Assembly (NCBI GenBank): GCA_003519445.1
Contig: DOWS01000033.1
Location: 1-12,119 of the forward strand
DNA: 12,119 nt
Source: Candidatus Daviesbacteria bacterium
Lineage (GTDB): Bacteria; Patescibacteriota; Microgenomatia; Daviesbacterales; UBA10151
Direction of reading: 5' to 3'
Below, in pieces: positions 6,615-12,119 of the stretch (position 1 is the first letter of the stretch; every line of letters begins with the position of its first letter). Both the position numbers and the translations under genes were made by a program. Under the pieces are notes generated by a model, which searched no databases, was not told the origin of the DNA, and saw nothing but the letters and a program-made list of their open reading frames with translations.

Positions 6615-7105
6615 TGGCTAAGAAACAAGATAGCAAGATACAAGAATTGGAAAATCAGTTAAAAAGAGCTGTGGCTGATTATCAGAATTTGGAGAAAAGA
6701 ATTAGTGAGGGTAGATCAGAACTGACTAATTTTATGGGAGCAGAACTCATAAAAAGATTATTGCCTGTTTTGGATCATTTAGATAAAGCGTTACAAGGAG
6801 TCAAAGAGTCAGAGAGTCAAAGTGGCTGGTCACAAGGCGTAGAAATGGCTATAAAAGAGTTTAAACAAGTGTTACAATCTGAAGGTTTGGAAGAGATAAG
6901 TTGTGAAGGGGAGTTTAATCCGGCTCTTCATGAAGCTGTTGACACAAGAGACGGTAATGATAATATGATTTTAGAAATTGTCAAAAAAGGTTATAATTTA
7001 AATGGTAAGGTCATAAGACCCGCGCAAGTGGTTGTTGGACAAAGTACCAACAACAATCCTGAGCGAAGTCTCGCCGAAGGCGGACGAGTCGAAGGATCTA
7101 ATTAA
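6614..7105 (+). CDS. grpE: Nucleotide exchange factor GrpE
   Basis: GrpE releases ADP from DnaK, resetting the chaperone cycle. This 163-aa protein has the standard plan: a long N-terminal coiled coil (residues about 5-35, DSKIQELENQLKRAVADYQNLEKR), a helical dimer region (KRLLPVLDHLDKAL), and a C-terminal beta-wing that contacts DnaK (EFNPALHEAV, then ILEIVKKGYNLNGKVIRPAQVVVG). AGGAAGG lies about five bases before the ATG, and the start overlaps the hrcA stop. The last 15 residues (149-163) are unlike GrpE and are encoded by a GC-rich repeat, so they look like a later addition to the tail. Confidence 0.95.
   Translation: MAKKQDSKIQELENQLKRAVADYQNLEKRISEGRSELTNFMGAELIKRLLPVLDHLDKALQGVKESESQSGWSQGVEMAIKEFKQVLQSEGLEEISCEGEFNPALHEAVDTRDGNDNMILEIVKKGYNLNGKVIRPAQVVVGQSTNNNPERSLAEGGRVEGSN
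7058..7097 (+). repeat. GC-rich dispersed repeat, copy 2, in the grpE tail
   Basis: The segment begins CCTGAGCGAAGT and ends GTCGAAGGATC around a core GTCTCGCCGAAGGCGGA (7068-7084) with a CGCC-GAA-GGCG hairpin. The core matches, in opposite orientation, the segment at 1931-1961. It is read in frame as the last residues of GrpE. The outer halves resemble the GAGCGAAGTCGAAGG-type intergenic repeats I recall from other bacterial genomes, here split by the core; that likeness is from memory. Confidence 0.5.
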
Positions 7106-7115
7106 AGGAGAAAAT

Positions 7116-7322
7116 ATGACAGCAGAAAAGAGACCAAGTTTTAACACACAAGCAATTGAATTTATTAAAGGTTTAGGATTAGTAGCACAAGCGGCTTTTG
7201 ATCCTAGAACAGATCCATTGTATGAGAAGTTTATGAGCAAATGGAATTCTTCTCCTGATAAACCAGAAACGCTTGTAGGTAGACTTAGAAAGATTTTAAG
7301 TATTATGAGAGGAACACAATAA
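7116..7322 (+). CDS. Unknown 68-aa protein between grpE and dnaK
   Basis: I do not recognise this protein. It is short, soluble and probably helical, with two hydrophobic patches: AIEFIKGLGLVAQAAF (residues about 13-28) and LVGRLRKILSIM (about 53-64). It has no Cys and no known motif. A good Shine-Dalgarno (AAAGGAG, 7104-7110) sits five bases before the ATG. The frame is open upstream to 7032, but that part lies inside grpE and holds the repeat, so the ATG at 7116 is preferred. It ends one base before the dnaK ATG. Its place between grpE and dnaK, and its strong ribosome site, suggest it is made with the chaperones and might be a cofactor; that is inference only. Confidence 0.7.
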   Translation: MTAEKRPSFNTQAIEFIKGLGLVAQAAFDPRTDPLYEKFMSKWNSSPDKPETLVGRLRKILSIMRGTQ

Positions 7323-7323
7323 T

Positions 7324-9249
7324 ATGGCAAAGATAGTTGGAATTGATTTGGGGACAACTAATAGTGTGGTGGCAGTGATGGAGGGTGGCAAACCCAAAGT
7401 CATCCACTCCAGTGAGGGGGAAAACATCATCCCCTCTGTTGTAAACCCTTTAAAAAATGTGGTGGGAAGGGTGGCCAAACGCCAGTCCGTGGTTAATCCC
7501 AAAGAAACTATTTTTAGTATTAAGCGCCTAATGGGTCGTAAATTTAAAGACAGTGAGGTTCAGCGCGACATCAAATGGCTGCCTTATGAAATTAAAGAAG
7601 GCAAAAACGGCATGGCTGTGGTGGAAGTGGAAGGCCATGAATACACCCCACAGGAGATTTCCGCCCAGATTTTACAAAAAATCAAAGTTGACGCCGAGTC
7701 TTATTTGGGAGAAAAAGTAACTGACGCGGTTATTACCGTGCCTGCTTATTTTGACGATTCCCAGAGACAAGCCACTAAACAGGCCGGGGAAATTGCTGGT
7801 TTTAATGTTTCTCGAATTATTAATGAGCCAACTGCCGCTGCCCTAGCTTATGGCCTTGATAAAACCCATGCCCACACCATTGCTGTTTATGATCTCGGGG
7901 GAGGCACTTTTGACATTTCCATTTTGGAACTGGGTGACGGGGTAATTGAGGTTAAAAGTACCAATGGTGATACTCATTTGGGCGGAGATGATTTTGATGC
8001 TGTGATTTTAGATCATCTGGCAGACGAATTTAAAAAAGAACAGGGCATTGATTTAAAAACAGACAGGCAAGCCTTGCAACGGCTTCGTGACGCAGCAGAA
8101 AAAGCCAAGGTTGAACTGTCCTCAACCCAAGAAGCGGAAATTAGTATTCCTTTTGTCACGGCAGATTCTTCCGGCCCCAAGCATTTGGAAGTAAAAATGT
8201 CCCGGGCAAAACTTGAGGGCATGGTTAAGCCCTTAATCGACAAGAGCTTTGATGCTCTTAAATCTGCCTTGAAAGACGCTAAATTAGAATCAAAAGACAT
8301 TGATGAAGTGGTTTTGGTAGGAGGTATGACCCGCATGTCGGCAGTACAGAAGGCAGTTAGTGAGTTTTTTGGCAAAGAACCACACAAAGGCATTAATCCG
8401 GATGAGGTGGTGGCAGTTGGGGCTGCTATTCAGGGTGGGGTTTTGGGAGGGGAAGTTAAAGATGTTTTACTGCTTGATGTAACTCCTTTAACTTTGGGTA
8501 TTGAAACTTTGGGTAGCGTTCGAACAGCTTTAATTACCAGAAATACCACTATCCCTTCTTCCAAATCAGAAATTTTCTCAACTGCTGCTGATAACCAGAC
8601 ATCAGTGGAAATTAATGTTTTGCAAGGAGAGAGGGAAATGGCTGCTGATAATAAGTCTTTGGGCAGGTTTATTTTAGATGGTATTCCGCCGGCTCCCCGC
8701 GGTGTCCCTCAAGTGGAGGTGACTTTTGATATTGATGCCAATGGCATTTTAAATGTAACAGCTCATGATAAAGCCACCGGTAAAAAACAAAATATCACTA
8801 TTACCGGCTCAACAGGACTTGATAAAGATGAAGTGGAAAAAATGACTAAAGAGGCAGAAGCCCATGCCGAGGAAGATAAAAAAAGAAAAGAAGAAATTGA
8901 TATTAAAAATCAGGCAGACACACTGGTTTATACGGCCGAGAGAAGCTTGAAAGATGCCGGGGATAAAGTTAGTCAAGAGGTGAGAACTGATGTGGAGCAA
9001 AAATTATCTGATCTAAAAGGAGTAATTCAAACAGCCTCGGCAGAGGATTTAAAACCCAAAATGGAGGCTTTATCAGAAGCCTTACAAAAAGTAGGAGCAG
9101 CAATGTACAAGGATCAGAAAACTCAGAATAACTCAGAGCAACCAGAGGGTCAGACAGCCGGCGAACCAGAAAAAACAGAAGAAACTCCGAAAACTGAAGA
9201 GGCTGTCGAGGGTGAAGTAGTTGAGGAAAGTGGAGATAAAAATGGCTGA
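7324..9249 (+). CDS. dnaK: Molecular chaperone DnaK (Hsp70)
   Basis: DnaK binds exposed hydrophobic segments of client proteins in an ATP-driven cycle with DnaJ and GrpE. The full 641-aa protein is present. The nucleotide-binding domain has GIDLGTTNS (6-14), DLGGGTFD (190-197) and LVGGMTRM. The interdomain linker is DVLLLDVTPL (380-389). Substrate-domain motifs include VLQGERE and FDIDANGILNV, and a helical lid and an acidic tail (EEVVEESGDKNG) follow. The nucleotide-binding domain contains the roughly 20-residue insertion around residues 69-95 that is seen in Gram-negative-type Hsp70s and absent from most Firmicutes. AGAGGA about ten bases upstream serves as ribosome site. The 3' end overlaps the next gene by eight bases. 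Confidence 0.98.
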   Translation: MAKIVGIDLGTTNSVVAVMEGGKPKVIHSSEGENIIPSVVNPLKNVVGRVAKRQSVVNPKETIFSIKRLMGRKFKDSEVQRDIKWLPYEIKEGKNGMAVVEVEGHEYTPQEISAQILQKIKVDAESYLGEKVTDAVITVPAYFDDSQRQATKQAGEIAGFNVSRIINEPTAAALAYGLDKTHAHTIAVYDLGGGTFDISILELGDGVIEVKSTNGDTHLGGDDFDAVILDHLADEFKKEQGIDLKTDRQALQRLRDAAEKAKVELSSTQEAEISIPFVTADSSGPKHLEVKMSRAKLEGMVKPLIDKSFDALKSALKDAKLESKDIDEVVLVGGMTRMSAVQKAVSEFFGKEPHKGINPDEVVAVGAAIQGGVLGGEVKDVLLLDVTPLTLGIETLGSVRTALITRNTTIPSSKSEIFSTAADNQTSVEINVLQGEREMAADNKSLGRFILDGIPPAPRGVPQVEVTFDIDANGILNVTAHDKATGKKQNITITGSTGLDKDEVEKMTKEAEAHAEEDKKRKEEIDIKNQADTLVYTAERSLKDAGDKVSQEVRTDVEQKLSDLKGVIQTASAEDLKPKMEALSEALQKVGAAMYKDQKTQNNSEQPEGQTAGEPEKTEETPKTEEAVEGEVVEESGDKNG

Positions 9250-9637
9250 TGCAAGTAGTCCTGATGTTCAATTATCGTTAAGTGAAGCACTAGCTGAGAA
9301 TAAGGAAGTAAAAGGACGGGAAACAAGGGCAGCAAGAGAAAAGGCAGAAGAAGCAGGCACCGTTTTTGACATAGCAGGAACAATGACTACTAGTACATCA
9401 ATTCCTGAAGCTCAAAGAGCAGCAAGAGAGGCAGAGATTAAGGCGCGAGCGTTAGAAGCAGAATTACGAGGGCTTGATCAGGATTGGAAAATATTAAATG
9501 TGTCTCCCTCAACAGGGCATACAAGAAAACCTGGAGGTCATAAATCTGGTAGACCTTCAAGTGTTCCACTCAATTTATTAAAACCTTTTCCCGGAATGGA
9601 ACCTCCAGCAGTACATGTAGGAAAAAGATCCAGATAA
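9242..9637 (+). CDS. Unknown 131-aa protein between dnaK and dnaJ
   Basis: I do not recognise this protein. It has a charged, Ala/Glu-rich N-terminal half likely to form helices or coiled coil (residues about 10-45 and 56-80: LSEALAENKEVKGRETRAAR and AQRAAREAEIKARALEAELR). These are joined by a Thr/Ser-rich stretch (GTMTTSTS). A basic, Pro/Gly-rich and probably disordered C-terminus ends in GKRSR. There are no Cys residues, membrane segments or known motifs. The ATG at 9242 overlaps the dnaK stop by eight bases, with GGAG six bases upstream (9232-9235), so it is translationally coupled to dnaK. It lies 21 bases before dnaJ. A chaperone-related role is suggested only by position. Confidence 0.7.
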   Translation: MADASSPDVQLSLSEALAENKEVKGRETRAAREKAEEAGTVFDIAGTMTTSTSIPEAQRAAREAEIKARALEAELRGLDQDWKILNVSPSTGHTRKPGGHKSGRPSSVPLNLLKPFPGMEPPAVHVGKRSR

Positions 9638-9658
9638 TTTTGATCTTAAAAAAATGAA

Positions 9659-10537
9659 ATGGCTAAACGAGATTACTATGAAATTCTAGGTGTTTCTAAA
9701 AATGCTTCAGATGCGGAGATAAAATCTGCGTACAGAAAGTTGGCCAGACAGCATCATCCTGATATAGACAAATCTGCTGGAGCAGGAGAAAAATTTAAGG
9801 AACTTTCCGAGGCATACCAGGTTTTATCAGATCCTCAGAAAAAATCTTCTTATGACCAATTTGGCCACGCTGCTCCTAATCCCTTTGGTGGTGGCGGTGG
9901 TGGAAGTCAGCAATATAGTTGGTCATCCGGTGGCAATAATCCCAATATACAGTTTGACTTTGGCGGATTTGAAGACCCATTTGAACTTTTTGAGCAGATT
10001 TTTGGGGGAGCAGGATTTGGAGGGTTTAGCAGGAGAAGGCCAACCTACCAGCTTAATTTAACTTTTGATGAAGCAATAAATGGGGTGACAAAAGAGGTTG
10101 AAATAGAATCAAGAAATCAATCAGGCAGATTAGAGAGGAAAAGAATGAAAATTAAAGTTCCGGCAGGAGTGGACAGTGGTACTAAAATGAGATTTGGAGA
10201 TATGGATATTGCGTTTAATGTTGGAAGAAGCGGGGAGTTTTTAAGAGAAGGGGCTGATATTTTCTCGGAAATTAAAGTTTCCATTCCCCAACTTGTTTTG
10301 GGAGATGTATTTGAGGTTTTGACTGTTACCGGAAAAGTCAAAGTTAAAGTTCCTCCCGGTACTCAACCCGGATCCTTGGTTAAACTAAAAGGAAAAGGAG
10401 TTGTCAGATTAAATGGTGGCCACGGGGATCACTATGTGAGAGTTAACTTGGATGTCCCCCAACACCCTTCTTCTGAAGAAAAAAGATTATATGAGGAGTT
10501 AAAAAACTTATCTGCGAAGAAAAAAGGCTGGTTTTAA
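9659..10537 (+). CDS. dnaJ: DnaJ-family co-chaperone without zinc finger (type II)
   Basis: J proteins stimulate DnaK ATPase activity and deliver substrates. This 292-aa protein has a complete J domain (residues 1-70) with HPD at 33-35, then a Gly/Phe-rich linker (about 75-125, with a GGGGGG run and repeated FGG). Two beta-sandwich substrate domains follow (YQLNLTFDEAINGVTKEVEI and VKVPPGTQPGSLVKLKGKGV). The four CxxCxGxG zinc-binding repeats of classical DnaJ (about 375 aa) are absent, and the protein has no Cys at all, making it CbpA-like. As the only J protein in the heat-shock operon it probably serves as the main DnaJ. No Shine-Dalgarno is clear. Its last codons (KKGWF) form one copy of a 20-bp direct repeat. 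Confidence 0.93.
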   Translation: MAKRDYYEILGVSKNASDAEIKSAYRKLARQHHPDIDKSAGAGEKFKELSEAYQVLSDPQKKSSYDQFGHAAPNPFGGGGGGSQQYSWSSGGNNPNIQFDFGGFEDPFELFEQIFGGAGFGGFSRRRPTYQLNLTFDEAINGVTKEVEIESRNQSGRLERKRMKIKVPAGVDSGTKMRFGDMDIAFNVGRSGEFLREGADIFSEIKVSIPQLVLGDVFEVLTVTGKVKVKVPPGTQPGSLVKLKGKGVVRLNGGHGDHYVRVNLDVPQHPSSEEKRLYEELKNLSAKKKGWF

Positions 10538-10538
10538 G
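10519..10538 (+). repeat. Left 20-bp direct repeat (dnaJ 3' end)
   Basis: The 20 bases GAAAAAAGGCTGGTTTTAAG encode the dnaJ C-terminus and stop codon and recur perfectly at 11407-11426, 888 bp away. Bases differ immediately outside on both sides. The two copies bracket the AbiEii-type gene pair. Confidence 0.9.
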
Positions 10539-10539
10539 G

Positions 10540-10545
10540 TATAAT
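10540..10545 (+). promoter_or_regulatory. -10 box for the AbiEii-type module
   Basis: A perfect TATAAT begins two bases after the left 20-bp repeat and ends six bases before the ATG at 10552, predicting a leaderless transcript. Its position just inside the repeat means the module brings its own promoter. No consensus -35 is visible. Confidence 0.65.
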
Positions 10546-10551
10546 AAGTGC

Positions 10552-10764
10552 ATGATTAATTGGAGTACTGATGAGAAGCTTTTCAAGAAAAAATATCCAG
10601 AGGAATATAAATTGTGGAGATTGACACAGCTTATAAATTATGGTTTAGACGGGGAAAAGCTTGAAGAAAAAGAACTTAAAGCGGCTTGGCCAAAAATTAA
10701 AGATAGACTCGACCCGGATTTAAGAGATTACATGCATTTTTTATTATGGCCAAAACAATCTTAA
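10552..10764 (+). CDS. Small partner (putative antitoxin) of an AbiEii-type toxin
   Basis: This 70-aa protein matches no family I can name with certainty. It is charged and helical, with a conserved-looking core WRLTQLINYGLDGEKLEEKE (residues about 23-42) and an aromatic C-terminus (LRDYMHFLLWPKQS). Gene order is that of a toxin-antitoxin pair: small gene first, with a 19-base overlap into the nucleotidyltransferase toxin gene. I therefore infer it is the antitoxin. It does not look like AbiEi, which is a larger winged-helix protein, so it would be a different partner type. Start placement rests on the leaderless promoter. Confidence 0.65.
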   Translation: MINWSTDEKLFKKKYPEEYKLWRLTQLINYGLDGEKLEEKELKAAWPKIKDRLDPDLRDYMHFLLWPKQS

Positions 10765-11408
10765 CCACTTTCCAGCAAAAACTCCTAGATATTTTGGCAA
10801 ATGATCCGTATATCACCAGGCGTTTTTACTTTACAGGTGGTACTGTGCTTTCGCAGTTTTATTTACACCACCGTTTATCAGAAGATTTTGATTTATTTTC
10901 AGAAAAAGAGGTTTATCTGTCTTCTGTTGCAGCTTTTCTGACTAAGATTGCCCCGGAATTAGGTATTGATACAATGGAGCATCGTCCATTCTTGGGACTG
11001 CATAGTTTTATACTGCGTTTGAAAAATAACACTCAATTTAAAATTGATTTTAATTATTATCCTTTTCCAAGAATTGAAAAGAGTAAAAAATATAAAAAAT
11101 TAGATATAGATAGTCTTTATGATATTGCAGTTAATAAAGTGCACACTTTATTTATGAATCCAAGAACAAGAGATTATGTTGACCTTTATTTTATTTTTCA
11201 AGAGGATGATATGAATTTAGATAGGCTTATATCTGATGCCAAAGCAAAATTTGATTGGCATATAGACCTGCTTTTATTGGGGGCTAAACTAAAGAAAGTG
11301 ACTCAAATTAAGGATTTACCAAGAATGCTGGTGCCATTTGATATAAAAAAAATGGAAAAGTTTTTCTTAAATGAAGCAAAAAAATTAAAAAAGGAAATTC
11401 TAAAGTGA
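10746..11408 (+). CDS. AbiEii/AbiGii-type nucleotidyltransferase toxin
   Basis: AbiEii-family proteins have a DNA polymerase beta-type nucleotidyltransferase fold; characterised members act as toxins in abortive-infection or toxin-antitoxin systems, some by adding nucleotides to tRNA. This 220-aa protein shows the family pattern: GGT at residues 31-33 followed by LHHRLSEDFDLF with the two metal-binding acids Asp47 and Asp49, a third acid at Asp101 in FKIDFN, and the DIAVNKVHTL...RTRDYVDLYFI block (about 126-150) with Lys131 and Asp143. All expected catalytic residues are present, so it should be active. It overlaps the 70-aa gene by 19 bases. The stop codon falls at the edge of the right-hand 20-bp repeat. 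Confidence 0.85.
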   Translation: MAKTILTTFQQKLLDILANDPYITRRFYFTGGTVLSQFYLHHRLSEDFDLFSEKEVYLSSVAAFLTKIAPELGIDTMEHRPFLGLHSFILRLKNNTQFKIDFNYYPFPRIEKSKKYKKLDIDSLYDIAVNKVHTLFMNPRTRDYVDLYFIFQEDDMNLDRLISDAKAKFDWHIDLLLLGAKLKKVTQIKDLPRMLVPFDIKKMEKFFLNEAKKLKKEILK

Positions 11409-11426
11409 AAAAAGGCTGGTTTTAAG
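11407..11426 (+). repeat. Right 20-bp direct repeat (copy of dnaJ 3' end)
   Basis: This is a perfect copy of 10519-10538. It carries the KKGWF-stop codons of dnaJ, but here they are not part of any dnaJ gene. Its first two bases finish the toxin's TGA stop, and its last base is the G of the next gene's GTG start. Confidence 0.9.
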
Positions 11427-11878
11427 TGAATTTAAGAAAATTAATTGAAGATTATTTAAAGGAAGCCAAGTTGATGCAGTTGGCAACTTCTGTTGGTAAC
11501 CAACCTTGGGTTTGTTCTGTCTGGTTTGCAGCAGATGCTGACCTCAATGTCTACTATTTTTCTGCAATCACCAGAAGACACTCCGAAGAAGTTGTAAAGA
11601 ACAATAAAGTGGCCGGAGCAATTGTTTTACCACAAAGTCCAAAAGATCCTCCAAGAGGTTTGTATTTTCAGGGGGCTGCTGAAATTTTGAATAATCAGGA
11701 GGATATTGATGGAGCAATTTCAGTTTATGCCGACAGGATATTCCCAAAAGAAAAAATTAAAGAGTTTATGAATAATAAAGACAAACCGCACAAATTCTAT
11801 AAAATCAAACCAACTTCATTTGTCCTGTTTGATGCAGTTAACTTCCCCAATAACCCCAGACAAGAATTAAATCTATGA
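11426..11878 (+). CDS. PPOX-class flavin-binding split-barrel protein
   Basis: This 150-aa protein fits the pyridoxamine 5'-phosphate oxidase-like split-barrel fold that binds FMN, F420 or heme. The signs are MQLATSVGNQPWVCSVWFAADADLNVYYFSA (about 17-47), RRHSEEVVKNNKVAGAIV, YFQGAAEIL and KFYKIKPTSFVLFD. Family members carry out redox reactions; the substrate is unknown. The start is GTG at 11426, directly after an in-frame TAA; no nearer ATG keeps the N-terminal helix. There is no promoter of its own, so it is probably transcribed with the genes upstream. The stop overlaps the SDR start (ATGA). Confidence 0.8.
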   Translation: MNLRKLIEDYLKEAKLMQLATSVGNQPWVCSVWFAADADLNVYYFSAITRRHSEEVVKNNKVAGAIVLPQSPKDPPRGLYFQGAAEILNNQEDIDGAISVYADRIFPKEKIKEFMNNKDKPHKFYKIKPTSFVLFDAVNFPNNPRQELNL

Positions 11879-12119
11879 ACATGCTTGATGGTAAAGTCAT
11901 TTTAATTACCGGTTCGTCAAGAGGAATTGGCGCTGCAACTGCCAGATTAGCTGTAGATTATGGAGCCAAAGTAATTTTGCACGGCAGGAGTAAAAGTAAG
12001 GAACTTACAGATTTAGCCAGTAAGCTGGATGCAGATTATATTGTTTGCAACGCGGAGGATAAAAAAGCTGTTTATAAAGAAATTGAAAGAATGATAAAAG
12101 CAACAGGAAAAATTGACGG
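11875..12119 (+). CDS. SDR-family oxidoreductase, 5' part
   Basis: The reading frame from ATG 11875 runs off the window edge after about 81 residues. It starts MNMLDGKVILITGSSRGIGA, with the classical short-chain dehydrogenase cofactor motif TGxxxGIG (TGSSRGIG), and HGRSKSK follows beta 2, where an Arg usually favours NADPH. It resembles FabG-type 3-oxoacyl-ACP reductases and related dehydrogenases, but the catalytic Tyr and Lys lie beyond the window, so the substrate cannot be judged. It overlaps the PPOX stop by four bases, so the two redox genes form one transcript. Confidence 0.85.
   Translation, partial: MNMLDGKVILITGSSRGIGAATARLAVDYGAKVILHGRSKSKELTDLASKLDADYIVCNAEDKKAVYKEIERMIKATGKID

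Larger units (their letters stand above)
10539..11426 (+). mobile_element. Probable inserted toxin-antitoxin cassette at the dnaJ 3' end
   Basis: This 888-bp unit holds a leaderless promoter, a 70-aa gene, an AbiEii-like nucleotidyltransferase gene and one copy of the 20-bp repeat. Deleting it would restore dnaJ-TAA followed at once by the GTG of the PPOX gene, in the same frame. That is the expected footprint of insertion into the end of a gene with the end duplicated, as at an attachment site. No recombinase is encoded inside, so any mobility would depend on outside enzymes or homologous recombination. The mobile nature is inference. Confidence 0.45.

Noticed and set aside
6610..6615. TATAAT at the hrcA-grpE junction as a grpE promoter
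   Set aside because: It overlaps the grpE ATG, so the predicted start would lie inside the gene. It arises from the stop-start overlap TATAATG.
6992..6997. TATAAT inside grpE as a promoter for the 68-aa gene
   Set aside because: There is no -35 at proper spacing, and the gene would have a leader of over 100 bases. A good Shine-Dalgarno and operon position explain its expression.
7032..7115. Upstream extension of the 68-aa gene
   Set aside because: It lies wholly within grpE and the repeat, and the ATG at 7116 has an ideal ribosome site.
8013..8393. 126-aa minus-strand reading frame inside dnaK
   Set aside because: It is antisense to a highly conserved gene. It has no family resemblance or start signals, and is a by-product of dnaK codon use.
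9150..9383. Minus-strand Leu/Ser/Pro-rich frames over the dnaK tail and the 131-aa gene
   Set aside because: Low-complexity translation of the reverse of Glu/Lys-rich coding sequence; no ribosome site or promoter.
9624..9647. AAGATC/GATCTT inverted repeat before dnaJ as a terminator
   Set aside because: It has only six AT-rich pairs with an 11-base loop and no T run after it. It would also separate dnaJ from its operon.

Overview
This AT-rich window reads as chromosome from a Candidate Phyla Radiation (Patescibacteria) bacterium, most likely Microgenomates-like. That is inference from several traits: compact genes with overlapping ends, short versions of core proteins (HrcA about 240 aa, a zinc-finger-less DnaJ), RHH/PIN and AbiEii-type toxin-antitoxin pairs, and a DUF378 protein with a CxxC tail. 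TGA, TAA and TAG are all used as stops, so this is not one of the UGA-recoding CPR lineages. No rRNA, tRNA or CRISPR array was seen, and no stretch over 300 bases lacks a gene.

Layout. Positions 28-707 hold a toxin-antitoxin pair: a ribbon-helix-helix antitoxin and a PIN-domain toxin split by a one-base frameshift in a T6A6 run. Then come an MFS transporter (741-1898), a small DUF378 membrane protein (1981-2181) with an intrinsic terminator, an S66-family LD-carboxypeptidase (2231-3205) coupled to a short NAD-dependent epimerase (3202-3912), a convergent NAD kinase-like gene on the minus strand (3909-4601), and a divergent second MFS transporter (4649-5869). The centre is a heat-shock operon: hrcA, grpE, an unknown 68-aa gene, dnaK, an unknown 131-aa gene and dnaJ (5892-10537). 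A CIRCE-like operator sits over the hrcA promoter, so HrcA probably represses the whole operon. After dnaJ comes a two-gene AbiEii-type module (10552-11408), then a PPOX-family flavin-binding protein (11426-11878) and the start of an SDR oxidoreductase cut by the window edge.

Two patterns stand out. First, four promoter-proximal genes (starts 40, 741, 2231, 10552) have a TATAAT or TATACT box ending exactly 6 bases before the start codon, and hrcA and the NAD kinase gene have a box ending 7 bases before it. These transcripts would begin at or within a base of the start codon, that is, leaderless. Operon-internal genes mostly carry Shine-Dalgarno sequences instead. Second, the AbiEii module is bracketed by a perfect 20-bp direct repeat of the dnaJ 3' end. 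Removing one repeat unit (888 bp) would place the PPOX start codon directly after the dnaJ stop codon, so the module looks like a recent insertion into an older dnaJ-PPOX-SDR arrangement.
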